A DNA stretch of 64,000 nucleotides from Streptomyces sp. NRRL WC-3605 (GCF_001509795.1 NZ_LLZN01000043.1:8492-72491), one strand, 5' to 3'. Shown: positions 33,717 through 42,796, numbered from the stretch's first letter. Made by a program: numbers and translations. The notes: a model not told the origin generated them from the letters alone.

Positions 33717-34841
33717 TCAGGTGAGACTCTGAGCTTGGGCGGTGCGAGAGGGCGTGCCGACGCGCTCGGCGGAGGACTGCTCCACCGCATCCAGGAACTG
33801 GTGGCGGCGAAGGGCGTAGGTGAAATCGGGGACGGTGTGTGTGCCCTCCCCCAGATCCCTGGCCAGATTCGTGTACAGCGCCGCCACGTTCCTGCTCGGC
33901 CCCGAGAGGGCTTCCGGGATGTCGCGCGTGAACTCGGCGGGGACTTCAACGGGGGCCACCGTCGTGTCCTCGCCGAAGCCGGCCTCCACAGTGAGGTCGG
34001 TCACCTGCAGGTTGCCCCACGGTGCCGTCACCACGATGTCTCCGTCGGTGCCGTTGATCTCCCAACGGAAGTTGTCACCGCGGGAGACACCCCCGCGGTA
34101 GAACACGGAAGCCGCGGCGCCGCCCTCGAGCGTGCCGATGAGGGAGATCTGGTCCGGAGCGGTGACCGGAACGGCCTTGCCGCCGTCGTCGGTGACAGTG
34201 ACTTCTCTCCGTCCCACGACGAGGTTTGCGGACAGGTGCTCGAATTCGCCGAGCGTGACGTTGAGGGCGTCGACGGCGTGGAGGGCAGCAGCGGTCAGCA
34301 GTGTGGCCCCCTGGCCGTTGTCGAACCAGTAGGTGTGGTTCTTCGTGGTCTGCGGACCCCACACCATGCCGGAGGCGACCATGGTGGTGCCGATGACTCG
34401 TCCGATCCGCCCTTCCTCGATCATCTGGCGCGCGTGGCGCAACCCGGGGTGGTACCGCCCCTGAAGACCGATGACGGTGCGCACACCGGCCGCTTCGGCA
34501 CGCTGGGTGAGCTCGGTGGCCTCGGTCAGGTTCAGGGCCAGGGGCCACTCGGCGTAGACAATCTTGCCGGCCGCGATGGCCGCCGAGATGAGTTCGCGGT
34601 GATAGGGGACCTTCACCGCCACCACGACGACATCGACTCCGGGGTGAGCGAGGAGGTCGGCATGATGGTCGTAGGCCCCCTGCACCCCGAATTCCTTCGC
34701 CGCTGCCTGGGCCGATTCCAGGCGCGACGTGCTGACGGCCCGCAGCTCATAGTCGGGCAGCGCCTTCAGCGCGGGGATGTGACTGATGGAGGCCCAGCCT
34801 CCCGGACTACCCCCGATGATGCCGACGCCGATGGTGCTCAC
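33717..34841 (-). CDS. Gfo/Idh/MocA-family oxidoreductase, copy 2
   Basis: A 374-residue paralogue of the enzyme at 24446, with the same variant glycine loop (GVGIIGGSPGGWASISHIPA), EWPLALNLTEATEL and NHTYWFDNGQGATLL. Long blocks such as EAAGVRTVIGLQGRYHP are identical, and the C-terminus has a different 10-residue tail. It is alone on its strand with no TetR operator upstream that I can find, so its control has probably diverged. Together the two copies form a gene-level inverted repeat flanking 8 kb of redox genes. Confidence 0.87.
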   Translation of the reverse strand: MSTIGVGIIGGSPGGWASISHIPALKALPDYELRAVSTSRLESAQAAAKEFGVQGAYDHHADLLAHPGVDVVVVAVKVPYHRELISAAIAAGKIVYAEWPLALNLTEATELTQRAEAAGVRTVIGLQGRYHPGLRHARQMIEEGRIGRVIGTTMVASGMVWGPQTTKNHTYWFDNGQGATLLTAAALHAVDALNVTLGEFEHLSANLVVGRREVTVTDDGGKAVPVTAPDQISLIGTLEGGAAASVFYRGGVSRGDNFRWEINGTDGDIVVTAPWGNLQVTDLTVEAGFGEDTTVAPVEVPAEFTRDIPEALSGPSRNVAALYTNLARDLGEGTHTVPDFTYALRRHQFLDAVEQSSAERVGTPSRTAQAQSLT

Positions 34842-35010
34842 TGCTTGGCTCCTGGAGAAGCGGCTCGTGACGGACCGGGCGGGCAGGCGGACTGCCGGGC
34901 AGGCTCGGTCGAGTCCGGTTCAGGACGAGGCACCCGCTCGTCCATGGTCCCTTGCTCCCCCTCGACGTGCACCTAGGGAGGATTCGGACGTGAACGCCAC
35001 TTCCGGCCTC

Positions 35011-35970
35011 TCAGTGCGTCAGTCCGGTGTGCAGGCGGATCGTGGTGCCCTCACCCGGGGTGGAACGGACCTCGACCAGGTCGCACAGTTGGTGCGCGAG
35101 CCAGAGGCCCCGCCCGCCCACCTGGGTGCGGGTGGGCCGTGAACGCCCCACGAGAGGGTCCTCGATGTAGCCGGTGTCGCGGAACTCGCACACCAGGCGG
35201 TGCTCGTGACTCCACATGCGCAGCACGCCCTGACCCCCGCCGTGCCGGATGCTGTTGGCGGCCACTTCGGTCGCCGCCAGATGCAGCTCCCGCAGGCGGG
35301 CCCCTTCCAGCCCGAGCTGTTCGGCGCAGGAGGAGATCTTTTCCCGCAGTGCCGGCAGATCCCCGCGGCTGTAGGCGAACTCGTCGTACGGGGAACAGGG
35401 GTGACTGAGCGGGCTGAAGTCGAAGGGAGCCTGCGCGTCGTAGGTCTCGCTCGTCTCACTGCGGCCGCCAGCGCGGATGGTGGGGTGGCAGCGGGACATC
35501 CGCTCCAGCTCGGCCCCTTCGACCGCGGTGTCGTACGGGCACAGCAGCCACCACGCCGGGCCGGCGGCGAACGCCTTGTTCAGCAGCCACTCGTGGTAGC
35601 GCAGCTCCTCCGCCTCGGCGGGGCTGCGCACCTCGCTCCAGGGGGACTCGCCGATCCCGCGGACGGGCCGGCCTTCGGCCGTATGCGCCTTGATCCACTC
35701 CTGCCAGGCTTCGATGAGCCGGCCCGGGTGGTGCGCGACCGCGCTGGTCTCGACGTAGCGAACGGTGTCGTCCTCGGGCATCTCGGCACGCAGGAGGGCG
35801 GCCTTCTCTTCCGGAACGGCGACGACGACAGCCTCTCCCCCGTCCCGGGCCTCACGAATGAAGCCCAAGGTGCCACTGAGGAACTCCTCACTGCCCTGGT
35901 AGGGGTACAGCTCGTGCCGGTATCCCTCCCCGGACGGTGACGGCGTGGTGCGGGTTTCGGAGGAGATCAT
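35011..35970 (-). CDS. MEDS-HATPase anti-sigma/sensor regulator (RsbA-like)
   Basis: A 319-residue protein. The N-terminal MEDS domain (about 15-175) has YRHELYPYQGSEEFLSGTLG, GEAVVVAVPEEKAALLRAEM and WLLCPYD. The C-terminal HATPase_c_2 domain (about 205-315) has ELHLAATEVAANSIRHGGGQ (N-box), CEFRDTGYIEDPLVG (G1) and GGRGLWLAHQLCDLVEV (G2). This architecture matches actinobacterial anti-sigma serine kinases that sequester sigma-B-like factors. The gene overlaps the preceding MEDS-STAS gene by four bases. Confidence 0.9.
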   Translation of the reverse strand: MISSETRTTPSPSGEGYRHELYPYQGSEEFLSGTLGFIREARDGGEAVVVAVPEEKAALLRAEMPEDDTVRYVETSAVAHHPGRLIEAWQEWIKAHTAEGRPVRGIGESPWSEVRSPAEAEELRYHEWLLNKAFAAGPAWWLLCPYDTAVEGAELERMSRCHPTIRAGGRSETSETYDAQAPFDFSPLSHPCSPYDEFAYSRGDLPALREKISSCAEQLGLEGARLRELHLAATEVAANSIRHGGGQGVLRMWSHEHRLVCEFRDTGYIEDPLVGRSRPTRTQVGGRGLWLAHQLCDLVEVRSTPGEGTTIRLHTGLTH

Positions 35971-36749
35971 GGCGTCATCACCACGGGGATGGAAGGGTCT
36001 GCAAAGCCGGAGAGCTCCCAGGCCAGGCGTACGGTCTCATTGGTTCCCTCTAGCACGATCTTGCGATCGGGCAGTGCTCGAGCGGCATCCGCGAGGGCGC
36101 TCATGCCGGCTGCGTCGAAGAAGTCCAGGGTGTGGCAGAGCAACCGCACCGTGGTCGCCTGACGCAGCAGCGTGAGCAGGATGGCGCTGAAGGCCAGAGC
36201 GCCGTCGGTGTCGACGATCCCCTTCACCGTCCAGCCACTCCTTCCCGCCCGGTAGAGCTGAAACGAGGGCGACAACGGTCGCGTGCCCAGGTGATGAGGG
36301 TGCACACATCTGAGCTGCTCCAGAAGTGCGTCGTCCCAGTGGGCTCTCTGATAGGCGCAGACCACCGCGGCACCGCTGTCGGCCGCGAACTCCTCCAGTT
36401 CCAGCTCGCTGCGCAGCAACCGCTCGGCGCTCAGGTCGGCAGCCTCAGCGGTCACGTGGTTCAGCACGCGCAGGGACCGGTATCCCTCGCTCTCGGCGCT
36501 GGCCGCCTCCCGACGCACGACAGCGAGGAGGGGTTCCTCGAGCCGGGTCGGATCGAGTACCAGAGCCACGGCATCAGGCGAGACCTGCGCGGACGGCGAG
36601 ACGATCAGCACCTTGTCGCCGAACAGGGCCCCGTCCGCGACGAAGGCCCGGCTCCGAGCCATGACATCGTCCGTCACGTCCAGGAGCTGACACACATGAT
36701 CACCAGCATCGACCTCATCCAGCGTCTCCACCGTGCGTGTCGCTCTCAC
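35967..36749 (-). CDS. MEDS-STAS regulator (anti-anti-sigma-like)
   Basis: A 260-residue protein with an N-terminal MEDS domain (about 15-165: AGDHVCQLLDVTDDVMARSR, VVCAYQRAHWDDALLEQL). The C-terminal STAS-like domain (about 170-255) includes LCHTLDFFDAAGMSALADAA; the usual phosphorylatable Ser of D-S-x-G becomes D-A-A-G, so partner switching by phosphorylation at that site may be lost. It is co-translated with the MEDS-HATPase protein (ATGA overlap), giving a two-protein sensory switch. Confidence 0.87.
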   Translation of the reverse strand: MRATRTVETLDEVDAGDHVCQLLDVTDDVMARSRAFVADGALFGDKVLIVSPSAQVSPDAVALVLDPTRLEEPLLAVVRREAASAESEGYRSLRVLNHVTAEAADLSAERLLRSELELEEFAADSGAAVVCAYQRAHWDDALLEQLRCVHPHHLGTRPLSPSFQLYRAGRSGWTVKGIVDTDGALAFSAILLTLLRQATTVRLLCHTLDFFDAAGMSALADAARALPDRKIVLEGTNETVRLAWELSGFADPSIPVVMTP

Positions 36750-36924
36750 CGCTTCCTCCCTCGCTTCACCTCCCTACCCTAATGTTCCGCACCCCCGCCT
36801 CACCAAGCAGTACGGAACCCACCCGGTCTGCCGCCCAAGCCCGGCCGTCGTCCCGGGTTTGCCCGCACGGACGACGCGGCCGGCAGGCCCGCTCGTCACA
36901 CGCCGGACCACCGCCGGACCGCCT

Positions 36925-37102
36925 CGGAACCGCGGCTCAGCGTTCGGCCGTACAGGTCCAGGTCCTCGACGGTGTCGTGCGGTTGCGCGGCCGGATCAGG
37001 GACGCGTCGCTGGTGCCGGCGGCCGCACAGCTCGTGCGAGCGGCGGAGGGCGTCGTGGACGTGTACTGCGAGCTGACCGCGCAGGACGCGCCTGCGGTGT
37101 GA
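36925..37102 (+). pseudogene. Orphan BON domain, remnant of a CBS-BON protein
   Basis: The frame reads VQVQVLDGVVRLRGRIRDAS, LVPAAAQLVRAAEGVVDVYC ELTAQ, an unmistakable BON domain as found at the C-terminus of Streptomyces CBS proteins (compare residues about 160-205 of the intact gene at 60425). No CBS domains and no ribosome binding site precede it; the upstream sequence is low-complexity Arg/Pro translation. I read it as a truncated relic in the gap before the phosphofructokinase. The rest of 36750-37276 shows nothing else I can identify. Confidence 0.6.
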
Positions 37103-37276
37103 GCGCACTCGCCGACGCGCTCATCGGTCTCGACCGGTGGCCCCCGCGCGGGGCCGCCGCCCAAGCGCGGCCCCGCGACGACGGGCGAGGTCGCCGACGG
37201 AGCGTGCGTCGCCCATGCTGGAAGAGGAGTCCACGGCTCGTGGGTTCACGTCCGTCCGTGGATGAGGGGTGAGGCC

Positions 37277-38302
37277 ATGAAAGTCGGAATACTGACCGGC
37301 GGCGGCGACTGCCCCGGCCTCAACGCGGTGATCCGCAGCGTCGTCCGCAAGGGGGTCCAGGAGTACGGATTCGACTTCGTCGGTCTGCGGGACGGCTGGC
37401 TCGGAGCGCTCGGCGGTGACGTCGTACCGCTGGACGTCGCGGACGTGCGCGGAATCCTGCCCCGCGGCGGGACCATCCTCGGCTCCTCCCGCACCAACCC
37501 GTTCAAGCACGAGGACGGGGTGCGGCGCATCAAGGACAACCTGGCCGCGCACCAGGTGGACGCGCTCATCGTGATCGGTGGGGAGGACACGCTGGGTGTG
37601 GCCACGGAGCTGAGCCGCCAGGGCGTCGACCTGGTGGGCGTGCCGAAGACCATCGACAACGACGTGTCCGGTACGGACTACACCTTCGGCTTCGACACCG
37701 CCGTGGGCATCGCCACGGAGGCCATCGACCGCCTGCACACCACCGCCGAGTCGCACATGCGCACCCTGGTGGTGGAGGTGATGGGACGGCACTCCGGGTG
37801 GATCGCCCTGCACGCCGGTGTCGCGGGCGGTGCCAACGTGATCCTCATCCCCGAGCGGCCCTTCGACATCGATCAGGTCTGCGAGTGGGTGAAGAACCGC
37901 TTCAAGATCCACTACGCGCCGATCGTCGTCGCCGCCGAGGGAGCGGTCCCCAAAGAGGGGCAGATGTTCCTCAAGGACCGCACGCTGGACGAGTTCGGCC
38001 ACGTGCGGCTGTCGGGTATCGGCGAGTGGCTCGCTCAGGAGATCGAGGCGCGCACGGGCAAGGACGCGCGCACCACGGTCCTCGGCCACGTCCAGCGGGG
38101 AGGCACTCCGAGCGCCTTCGACCGCTGGCTGGCCACCCGCTTCGGGCTGCACGCCGTGCAGGCGGTCCACGACGGCGATTTCGGCACCCTGGTGGCGCTG
38201 CGGGGTACGCGGATCGTCCGTGTTCCCCTAGACGGCACCCGGTCCCCGACCAAGACGGTGGACCCGTCGCTGTACGACGAGTTCGAGGTGTTCTTCGGCT
38301 GA
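37277..38302 (+). CDS. pfkA: 6-phosphofructokinase, predicted pyrophosphate-dependent
   Basis: A 341-residue PfkA-family enzyme that phosphorylates fructose 6-phosphate. It has GGGDCPGLNAVIR at the phosphoryl-donor site, PKTIDND (catalytic Asp127), MGRHSGW and GHVQRGGTPSAFDR. In E. coli numbering, which coincides here, residue 104 is Asp (IGGEDTLG) and 124 is Lys (PKTIDND). Gly104/Gly124 mark ATP enzymes such as E. coli PfkA, whereas Asp104/Lys124 mark PPi-dependent enzymes. ATG 37277 follows a GAGG. It sits among universal stress proteins and CBS/BON relics, hinting at energy-limited metabolism. Confidence 0.9.
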   Translation: MKVGILTGGGDCPGLNAVIRSVVRKGVQEYGFDFVGLRDGWLGALGGDVVPLDVADVRGILPRGGTILGSSRTNPFKHEDGVRRIKDNLAAHQVDALIVIGGEDTLGVATELSRQGVDLVGVPKTIDNDVSGTDYTFGFDTAVGIATEAIDRLHTTAESHMRTLVVEVMGRHSGWIALHAGVAGGANVILIPERPFDIDQVCEWVKNRFKIHYAPIVVAAEGAVPKEGQMFLKDRTLDEFGHVRLSGIGEWLAQEIEARTGKDARTTVLGHVQRGGTPSAFDRWLATRFGLHAVQAVHDGDFGTLVALRGTRIVRVPLDGTRSPTKTVDPSLYDEFEVFFG

Positions 38303-38324
38303 CACAGGTGCTGGCACTGGTGCC

Positions 38325-39215
38325 TCAGCCGGAATGCGGCACGATCGCCACCGGGCACCGGGTGTGGTGCAGGACGGCGTGGGTCACCGGTCCCAGCCGG
38401 CCCTCCGGCGCGCGCGGATCGGTGCGGCGGCCCACGACGAGCAGGTCCGCCTCCCGGGAGGCGTTGAGGAGTGCCTGGGCGGGGTGCAGCAGGACGACAT
38501 CGGTGCGAGCCGTCACCTGCGGAAATGTGGCCCGCACGGCGCGCAGGGCGTCGGACAGCCGGAGAACCTCCTGGTCCTCCCAGGTGGCCCGGTCCTCCTC
38601 GGTCACGAACAGCGTCTGCGGCGACACGGCCTCGGCGGGAAGCGCCCACGCCTGGACCACGCGCAGCCGCGCCCCGCGCGCCTCGGCGACCGCGAAGGCG
38701 CGGTCCACGACCTCCCTGACCGGACGGTGCGCGTCGAACCCCACCACCATCTCCGGCGAGCGGGCGTCCGCGCGGGTCCTGCCGCCGAACCCGTCGATCT
38801 GCTGCCCGGGCACCACCACCACGGGACAAGGAGCCGCCGCGGCCACGCGCAGGGCCACGGATCCGACGGCGAGACCGTCGAAGCCGCCCGAGCCGCGTGC
38901 CCCCACCACGAGGAGTCCGGCTCCCTGCGCGGCGGAGAGCAGCGCTGAGGCGGGCGCCTCTCCGGTCTGCTCGCAGTACGCCCGCAGTTGCGGGTAGCGG
39001 CCGCCGAGCTCGGCGGCCACGCGCTGGAGTGTCATCTCGCCCAGTCGGTGCAGTGTGTCCCTTGCCCGGGCGGGGACCGCGTCACCCGGAAGCTGTGGGG
39101 AGGCGTGCACCAGACGCAGCGGAACAGCGCGCCGCAGAGCTTCCCGGGCGGCCCAGTCGGCCGCGGCGAAGCTGCGCTCCGATCCGTCGACACCCGCCAG
39201 CACCGAGCGACTCAT
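38325..39215 (-). CDS. Universal stress protein, tandem UspA domains
   Basis: A 296-residue tandem USP. Domain 1 (about 1-142) starts SVLAGVDGSERSFAAADWAA and ends with the ATP-binding motif VVGARGSGGFDGLAVGSVAL. Domain 2 (about 155-296) starts MVVGFDAHRPVREVVDRAFA and has VVGRRTDPRAPEGRLGPVTH. ATG 39215 is set by AGGAGG. It converges with the phosphofructokinase (22-base gap). USPs of this kind are typical of hypoxia and dormancy regulons in actinomycetes. Confidence 0.92.
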   Translation of the reverse strand: MSRSVLAGVDGSERSFAAADWAAREALRRAVPLRLVHASPQLPGDAVPARARDTLHRLGEMTLQRVAAELGGRYPQLRAYCEQTGEAPASALLSAAQGAGLLVVGARGSGGFDGLAVGSVALRVAAAAPCPVVVVPGQQIDGFGGRTRADARSPEMVVGFDAHRPVREVVDRAFAVAEARGARLRVVQAWALPAEAVSPQTLFVTEEDRATWEDQEVLRLSDALRAVRATFPQVTARTDVVLLHPAQALLNASREADLLVVGRRTDPRAPEGRLGPVTHAVLHHTRCPVAIVPHSG

Positions 39216-39420
39216 CGCGGCCTCCTCAGCCCGCCGTGGGCGTCCGCGGACGCCTTCGGCCCTCTCCCACTGTTCCACGACCAAGGCCGGAGGGCCCGAC
39301 CTCGTACGGCGAGGTCACCACGGACCGTCCGGTCACCTGGGCCGGCGGGGAGCGTCATCGTCACCTGGCAGGCGGCCGGCCCGGCAGGGCGCCTCGGCGC
39401 TCGCGCACCTCACGCGCACG

Positions 39421-40290
39421 TCAGCCGTGGGGTACCACGGCGACCGGGCACCGGCCGTGATGGATGGAGGCCTGGGCCACCGGGCCCAGATGGGGTGCCA
39501 GACCGTGCCGGTGCGCACGCCGACCGACGACCAGGAGTGCGGCGTCGCCGGCGGCCTGTACGAGGACTTTGGACGGGTTCTCCAGGCGGATGCTCTCGGC
39601 CACGTCCACCTGCGGGTACTTCTCCTGCCAGGGCCTGAGTGCCGTACGCAGCGCGTCGCGCGCGTCCCGTGTCATCTCCTCGGTGACCTCGTGATCCGCG
39701 CCCCAGGGCAGGCGTGCGTGCAACGGCACGCTCCTGCCGTGGACGGCCAGGAGAGGAAGTCCCTGCGCCGCGGCGCTGTGGAACGCGAAGTCCAGCAGGT
39801 CCTCGGAGGAGCCGTTCAGCTTCAGGGCCACAACCACACGGTTCGTCGGCGCGGGGGACGTCGCCGCCTCCGGTGCCTCGGCGCGCACCAGCACGACCGG
39901 CCGCTCGGCCCGCGCCACGACAGGCATGCTGACATCGCCCAGGAAGTAGCTCTCGACGGCCTCCAGCCCCCGGGAGCCGAGCACGATCATCTCGGACTCC
40001 GACGCGGCCTGCAGCAGGGCCTGCTGGGCGTCGTCGGCGACGAGGTTCCCGACGACGGACAGTGCCGGGTGGTGTGCCTGGAGCTCTGCCTGCGCCGTGT
40101 GGACGAGACGCTTCGCCCAGTAGTTCTGGTCGACCTCCGAGGGGACGCGGGCCGGTTCCGGCGCCAGCATGGGCCATGCGTGCAGCAGGCGCAGGGGCAG
40201 CTTGCGCCTATCGGCCTCGTCGGCGGCCCATCGGGCGGCGGCAAGGCTCTCGGGTGAGCCGTCGAGGCCCACGGTGATGGCCTGTTGCAT
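39421..40290 (-). CDS. Universal stress protein, tandem UspA domains
   Basis: A 289-residue tandem USP. Domain 1 (AITVGLDGSPESLAAARWAA to VLGSRGLEAVESYFLGDVSM) and domain 2 (RVVVALKLNGSSEDLLDFAF to VVGRRAHRHGLAPHLGPVAQ) both retain G-x2-G-x9-type nucleotide-binding motifs. ATG 40290 gives the family N-terminus MQQAITVGLDGS. The sequence is clearly divergent from the USP at 38325. A CBS-domain relic lies on the same strand about 190 bases upstream. Confidence 0.92.
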   Translation of the reverse strand: MQQAITVGLDGSPESLAAARWAADEADRRKLPLRLLHAWPMLAPEPARVPSEVDQNYWAKRLVHTAQAELQAHHPALSVVGNLVADDAQQALLQAASESEMIVLGSRGLEAVESYFLGDVSMPVVARAERPVVLVRAEAPEAATSPAPTNRVVVALKLNGSSEDLLDFAFHSAAAQGLPLLAVHGRSVPLHARLPWGADHEVTEEMTRDARDALRTALRPWQEKYPQVDVAESIRLENPSKVLVQAAGDAALLVVGRRAHRHGLAPHLGPVAQASIHHGRCPVAVVPHG

Positions 40291-40475
40291 GGCGGCGGCC
40301 TCCGTCTCGTACGAAGTTGGAGATGTGGTGAAGGGCGATGAACGTCTCGGGGGGCGCGGACGTTCTGGACGTCGCCCACGGGACGAGTACGGGTCGGTTC
40401 CTTCCTTGAGGAGTACCTCAATCTCCGCCGCGGCGCATGTGGACCGAAGGCGGAGAAGGCGCACGAAAGGGAGGC

Positions 40476-40630
40476 CGCGGTATTGCGCAGGAGATCCCCC
40501 TCGGACACCACACCGACCGGACGGTCCCGATCGTCGACCACCGGTACGGCGGTGACATGGTGCTCCGCCAGCAGCCGGGCGATCTTCGAACCGGTCGTCC
40601 GTACGGTCGCCGCGCAGTACGAGAGCCAGC
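40476..40630 (-). pseudogene. Orphan single CBS motif, decayed CBS-domain protein
   Basis: The minus strand reads KIARLLAEHHVTAVPVVDDR DRPVGVVSEGDLLRN, the core of a CBS domain nearly identical in pattern to residues 25-60 of the intact CBS-BON protein at 60425. The usual N-terminal MTxxVxxVxxxTPF lead is replaced by unrelated sequence, and the frame after the motif shows no second CBS or BON domain. No start with a ribosome binding site is present. The remainder of 40291-40891 holds no gene I recognise. Confidence 0.65.
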
Positions 40631-40891
40631 GCCAGGGCGGGGACATCGTCATCGAGGCGCGTGGCAGTGAGGACGGCGTCTCCCAGCGCTGGAACCTGAC
40701 GGGGGCAGGGGTCGCGCTGTCCTGCTTCACTCTCGTCGTCCACAAGGACATCGATCTCGGCCCCGATGGGTCGGACATCACGAACGCGGACGTGGCCCCT
40801 CATCGATGGGTCCTCTTCACGGTGTGCTCTCCCGTCAAAGGGCGGTATCCGCGCGCATGTTGTCCCTGAATCCCGAGGTAGCGTTCCTCGC

Positions 40892-41653
40892 ATGGACTTT
40901 CACATCACCGTCGACCGCGCCCAACGCCTCAAGCGACTGCACGCCCAGAACGAGCCGCTCGTGTTGCCGACCGTCTGGGACGTCTGGTCCGCCCGCACGG
41001 CAGTGGCCGCCGGGTTCCCCGCGCTGACGATCGGCAGTCATCCCCTCGCGGACTCCCGAGGGGCCGACGACCACGAGGGGCAGACCTTCGAGGAAGTGCT
41101 CGCCGCTGTCCGGCCGATCATCGCGGCCGTCGACGTCCCCGTCTCCGTGGACCTGGAGGCCGGCTACGGGCAGAAGCCAGCCGACCTCATCACCGGGCTC
41201 ATCCAGGTCGGCGGCGTCGGTCTCAACATCGAGGACACCGTGCACTCGGACGGTGGCCGCGTGCGCAGCACGGAAGAGCACGCGCGCTTCATGGCCGACC
41301 TTCGCGCAGCCGCTGACGACGCAGGTGTCCCGGTCTGGGTGAACGGGCGCACCGACCTCTTCATGCATGCGCCGGATGCATCCCGCGTCCTCGATGAGGC
41401 GATCGAGCGGCTGCGGGCCATGGAAGAGGCCGGCGCCGACAGCGTCTACCCGGTGGGCATTCAGGACAACGACGAGCTGCTCGCCGCCGTGACCGGGGCT
41501 GTCAACCTTCCGGTGAACTCCACCGCCCATCCCACCAAGCACGATCTCGAGCGGTTCCGCCGTCTCGGCGTCCGGCGCATCACCTACGGCCCGCTCCTGC
41601 AATTCGCCATGGCCGACAGCATGAAGGACATGCTCAAGCCCTGGGCGCCCTGA
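40892..41653 (+). CDS. PEP mutase/isocitrate lyase-superfamily enzyme
   Basis: A 253-residue (beta/alpha)8 PEP_mutase family protein. It has LPTVWDVWSARTAVAAGFPA, LTIGSHPLADSRGADDHEGQ, the Mg-binding DLEAGYG, GLNIEDTV and VNGRTDLFM. The KKCGH active-site loop of isocitrate lyase is absent, so it is a C-C or P-C lyase of the oxaloacetate hydrolase/carboxyphosphoenolpyruvate mutase sort with unknown substrate. ATG 40892 has no strong ribosome binding site (GAGG is 14-17 bases upstream). Confidence 0.87.
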   Translation: MDFHITVDRAQRLKRLHAQNEPLVLPTVWDVWSARTAVAAGFPALTIGSHPLADSRGADDHEGQTFEEVLAAVRPIIAAVDVPVSVDLEAGYGQKPADLITGLIQVGGVGLNIEDTVHSDGGRVRSTEEHARFMADLRAAADDAGVPVWVNGRTDLFMHAPDASRVLDEAIERLRAMEEAGADSVYPVGIQDNDELLAAVTGAVNLPVNSTAHPTKHDLERFRRLGVRRITYGPLLQFAMADSMKDMLKPWAP

Positions 41654-41851
41654 GGAGCCGACCGAGTGACAGGGCCGCCTGCTGGTGTCCTCGCTGCGGG
41701 CAGCCGCTGCCCGCGCATGCCCGATGCCGGTACGCGAGGACCTCGTGCACAAGGGCGGGCGCGTCGCCTGGGCTGAGGGCTGGGCCGAATGCGCGGATCT
41801 CCCGCAGTGACGAGGGAACCCACCATTCCCGGCCTCGACAACGGCGCCTAG

Positions 41852-42796
41852 GGGCTGTCCGGCGGATCATGTGACTGTCGCGTCTCCAGCTCGTTGGCAT
41901 GGGCATGGGGCGGGGAGATCTGACGACTGATGAGTGGGCGCGACTGAAGCCCCATCTACCCAAGGCCGGGCAGCGCGGCAGGCGTTGGGTGAGCCTCGCA
42001 GGGTGATCAACGGGATCCTGTTCCGGGAACGCACCGGGGTTCCCTGGCGGGATCTTCCTGCACGTTTCGGTCCATGGAAGACCATCTACGAGCGGCAGAC
42101 GCTGGTCGGCGGACGGCACCTGGGACAAGATCTTGGCGGCCGTCCTGGCCGATGCGGACGAGGACGGCCGCATCGACTGGTCGATGGTGAGCGTGGAATC
42201 GACCTCGTGCCGCGCCCACCAACACGCCGCCGGAGCGCGCAAGAAGCCCCCACGAGTGCCGGGAAAAGGCGCACGCCCCGGCAGCATCGCCCCGATGAGG
42301 GATTGGGACGCTCCCGGGGCGGACTGACCTGCAAGATCCACCTGGCCGGTGAGGGAGGCCCGCGACCGCTCGCGCTTCTGCTCACGCCAGGTCAGTGGGG
42401 CGACGCCCCGCAGCTCATCCCGGTCATGGAACGTGTCCGGGTCGCCCGCCAGGACGGCGGCCGCCCCCGCACCAGGCCCGATCACCTCGGCGGCGACAAG
42501 GCGTACTCGTCACGCCGGAATCGCCGCTACCTGCGAAGACGCCAAATCAAGCACACCATCCCCGAGCCCAAGGACCAGCGGGCCAACCGCAGGCGTCGCG
42601 GCAGCCATGGCGGTCGGCCCACCGGCTTCGACAAGACGATCTAGAAGCGTCGCAACGAGGTCGAGCGAACGATCAACGCTCTCAAGAACTCCCGCGCCGT
42701 CGCCACGAGATACGACAAACGGGCCTACATCTTCCACGGCACCGTGACCGTCGCAGCGATCCGACTCTGGCTCCGTCCATGATCCGTCGAGCCAGC
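41852..42796 (+). mobile_element. Decayed IS5-family insertion sequence
   Basis: About 945 bases flanked by CTAG on both sides (41848-41851 and 42797-42800), a plausible target duplication. The ends carry an imperfect inverted repeat: GGCTG-TCCGGCGGATCATG on the left against GGCTGGCTCGACGGATCATG read inward from the right (the outermost bases overlap the CTAG copy). The interior encodes an IS5-type transposase in broken pieces. Confidence 0.82.
41899..42783 (+). pseudogene. IS5-family transposase, frameshifted and interrupted
   Basis: Fragments of one DDE transposase appear in successive frames: LTTDEWARLKPHLPK (frame 1), then RRVINGILFRERTGVPWRDL PARFGPWKTIYERQ, then DGRIDWSMVSVESTSCRAHQ HAAGARKK, then GGLTCKIHLAGEGGPRPLAL to GGDKAYSSRRNRRYLRRR. 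A TAG at 42642-42644 interrupts before KRRNEVERTINALKNSRAVA. That is at least three frameshifts and one nonsense codon, so it cannot move by itself. Confidence 0.85.

Noticed and set aside
37139..37156. GGCCCC-CGCGC-GGGGCC stem as a DevR/OsdR-type dormancy box before the phosphofructokinase
   Set aside because: It is a plain GC-rich hairpin and does not match the dormancy-box pattern I know well enough to call.
41654..41851. Gene remnant between the PEP mutase-like gene and the insertion sequence
   Set aside because: Several frames are open, but none gives a recognisable domain or consistent codon bias.
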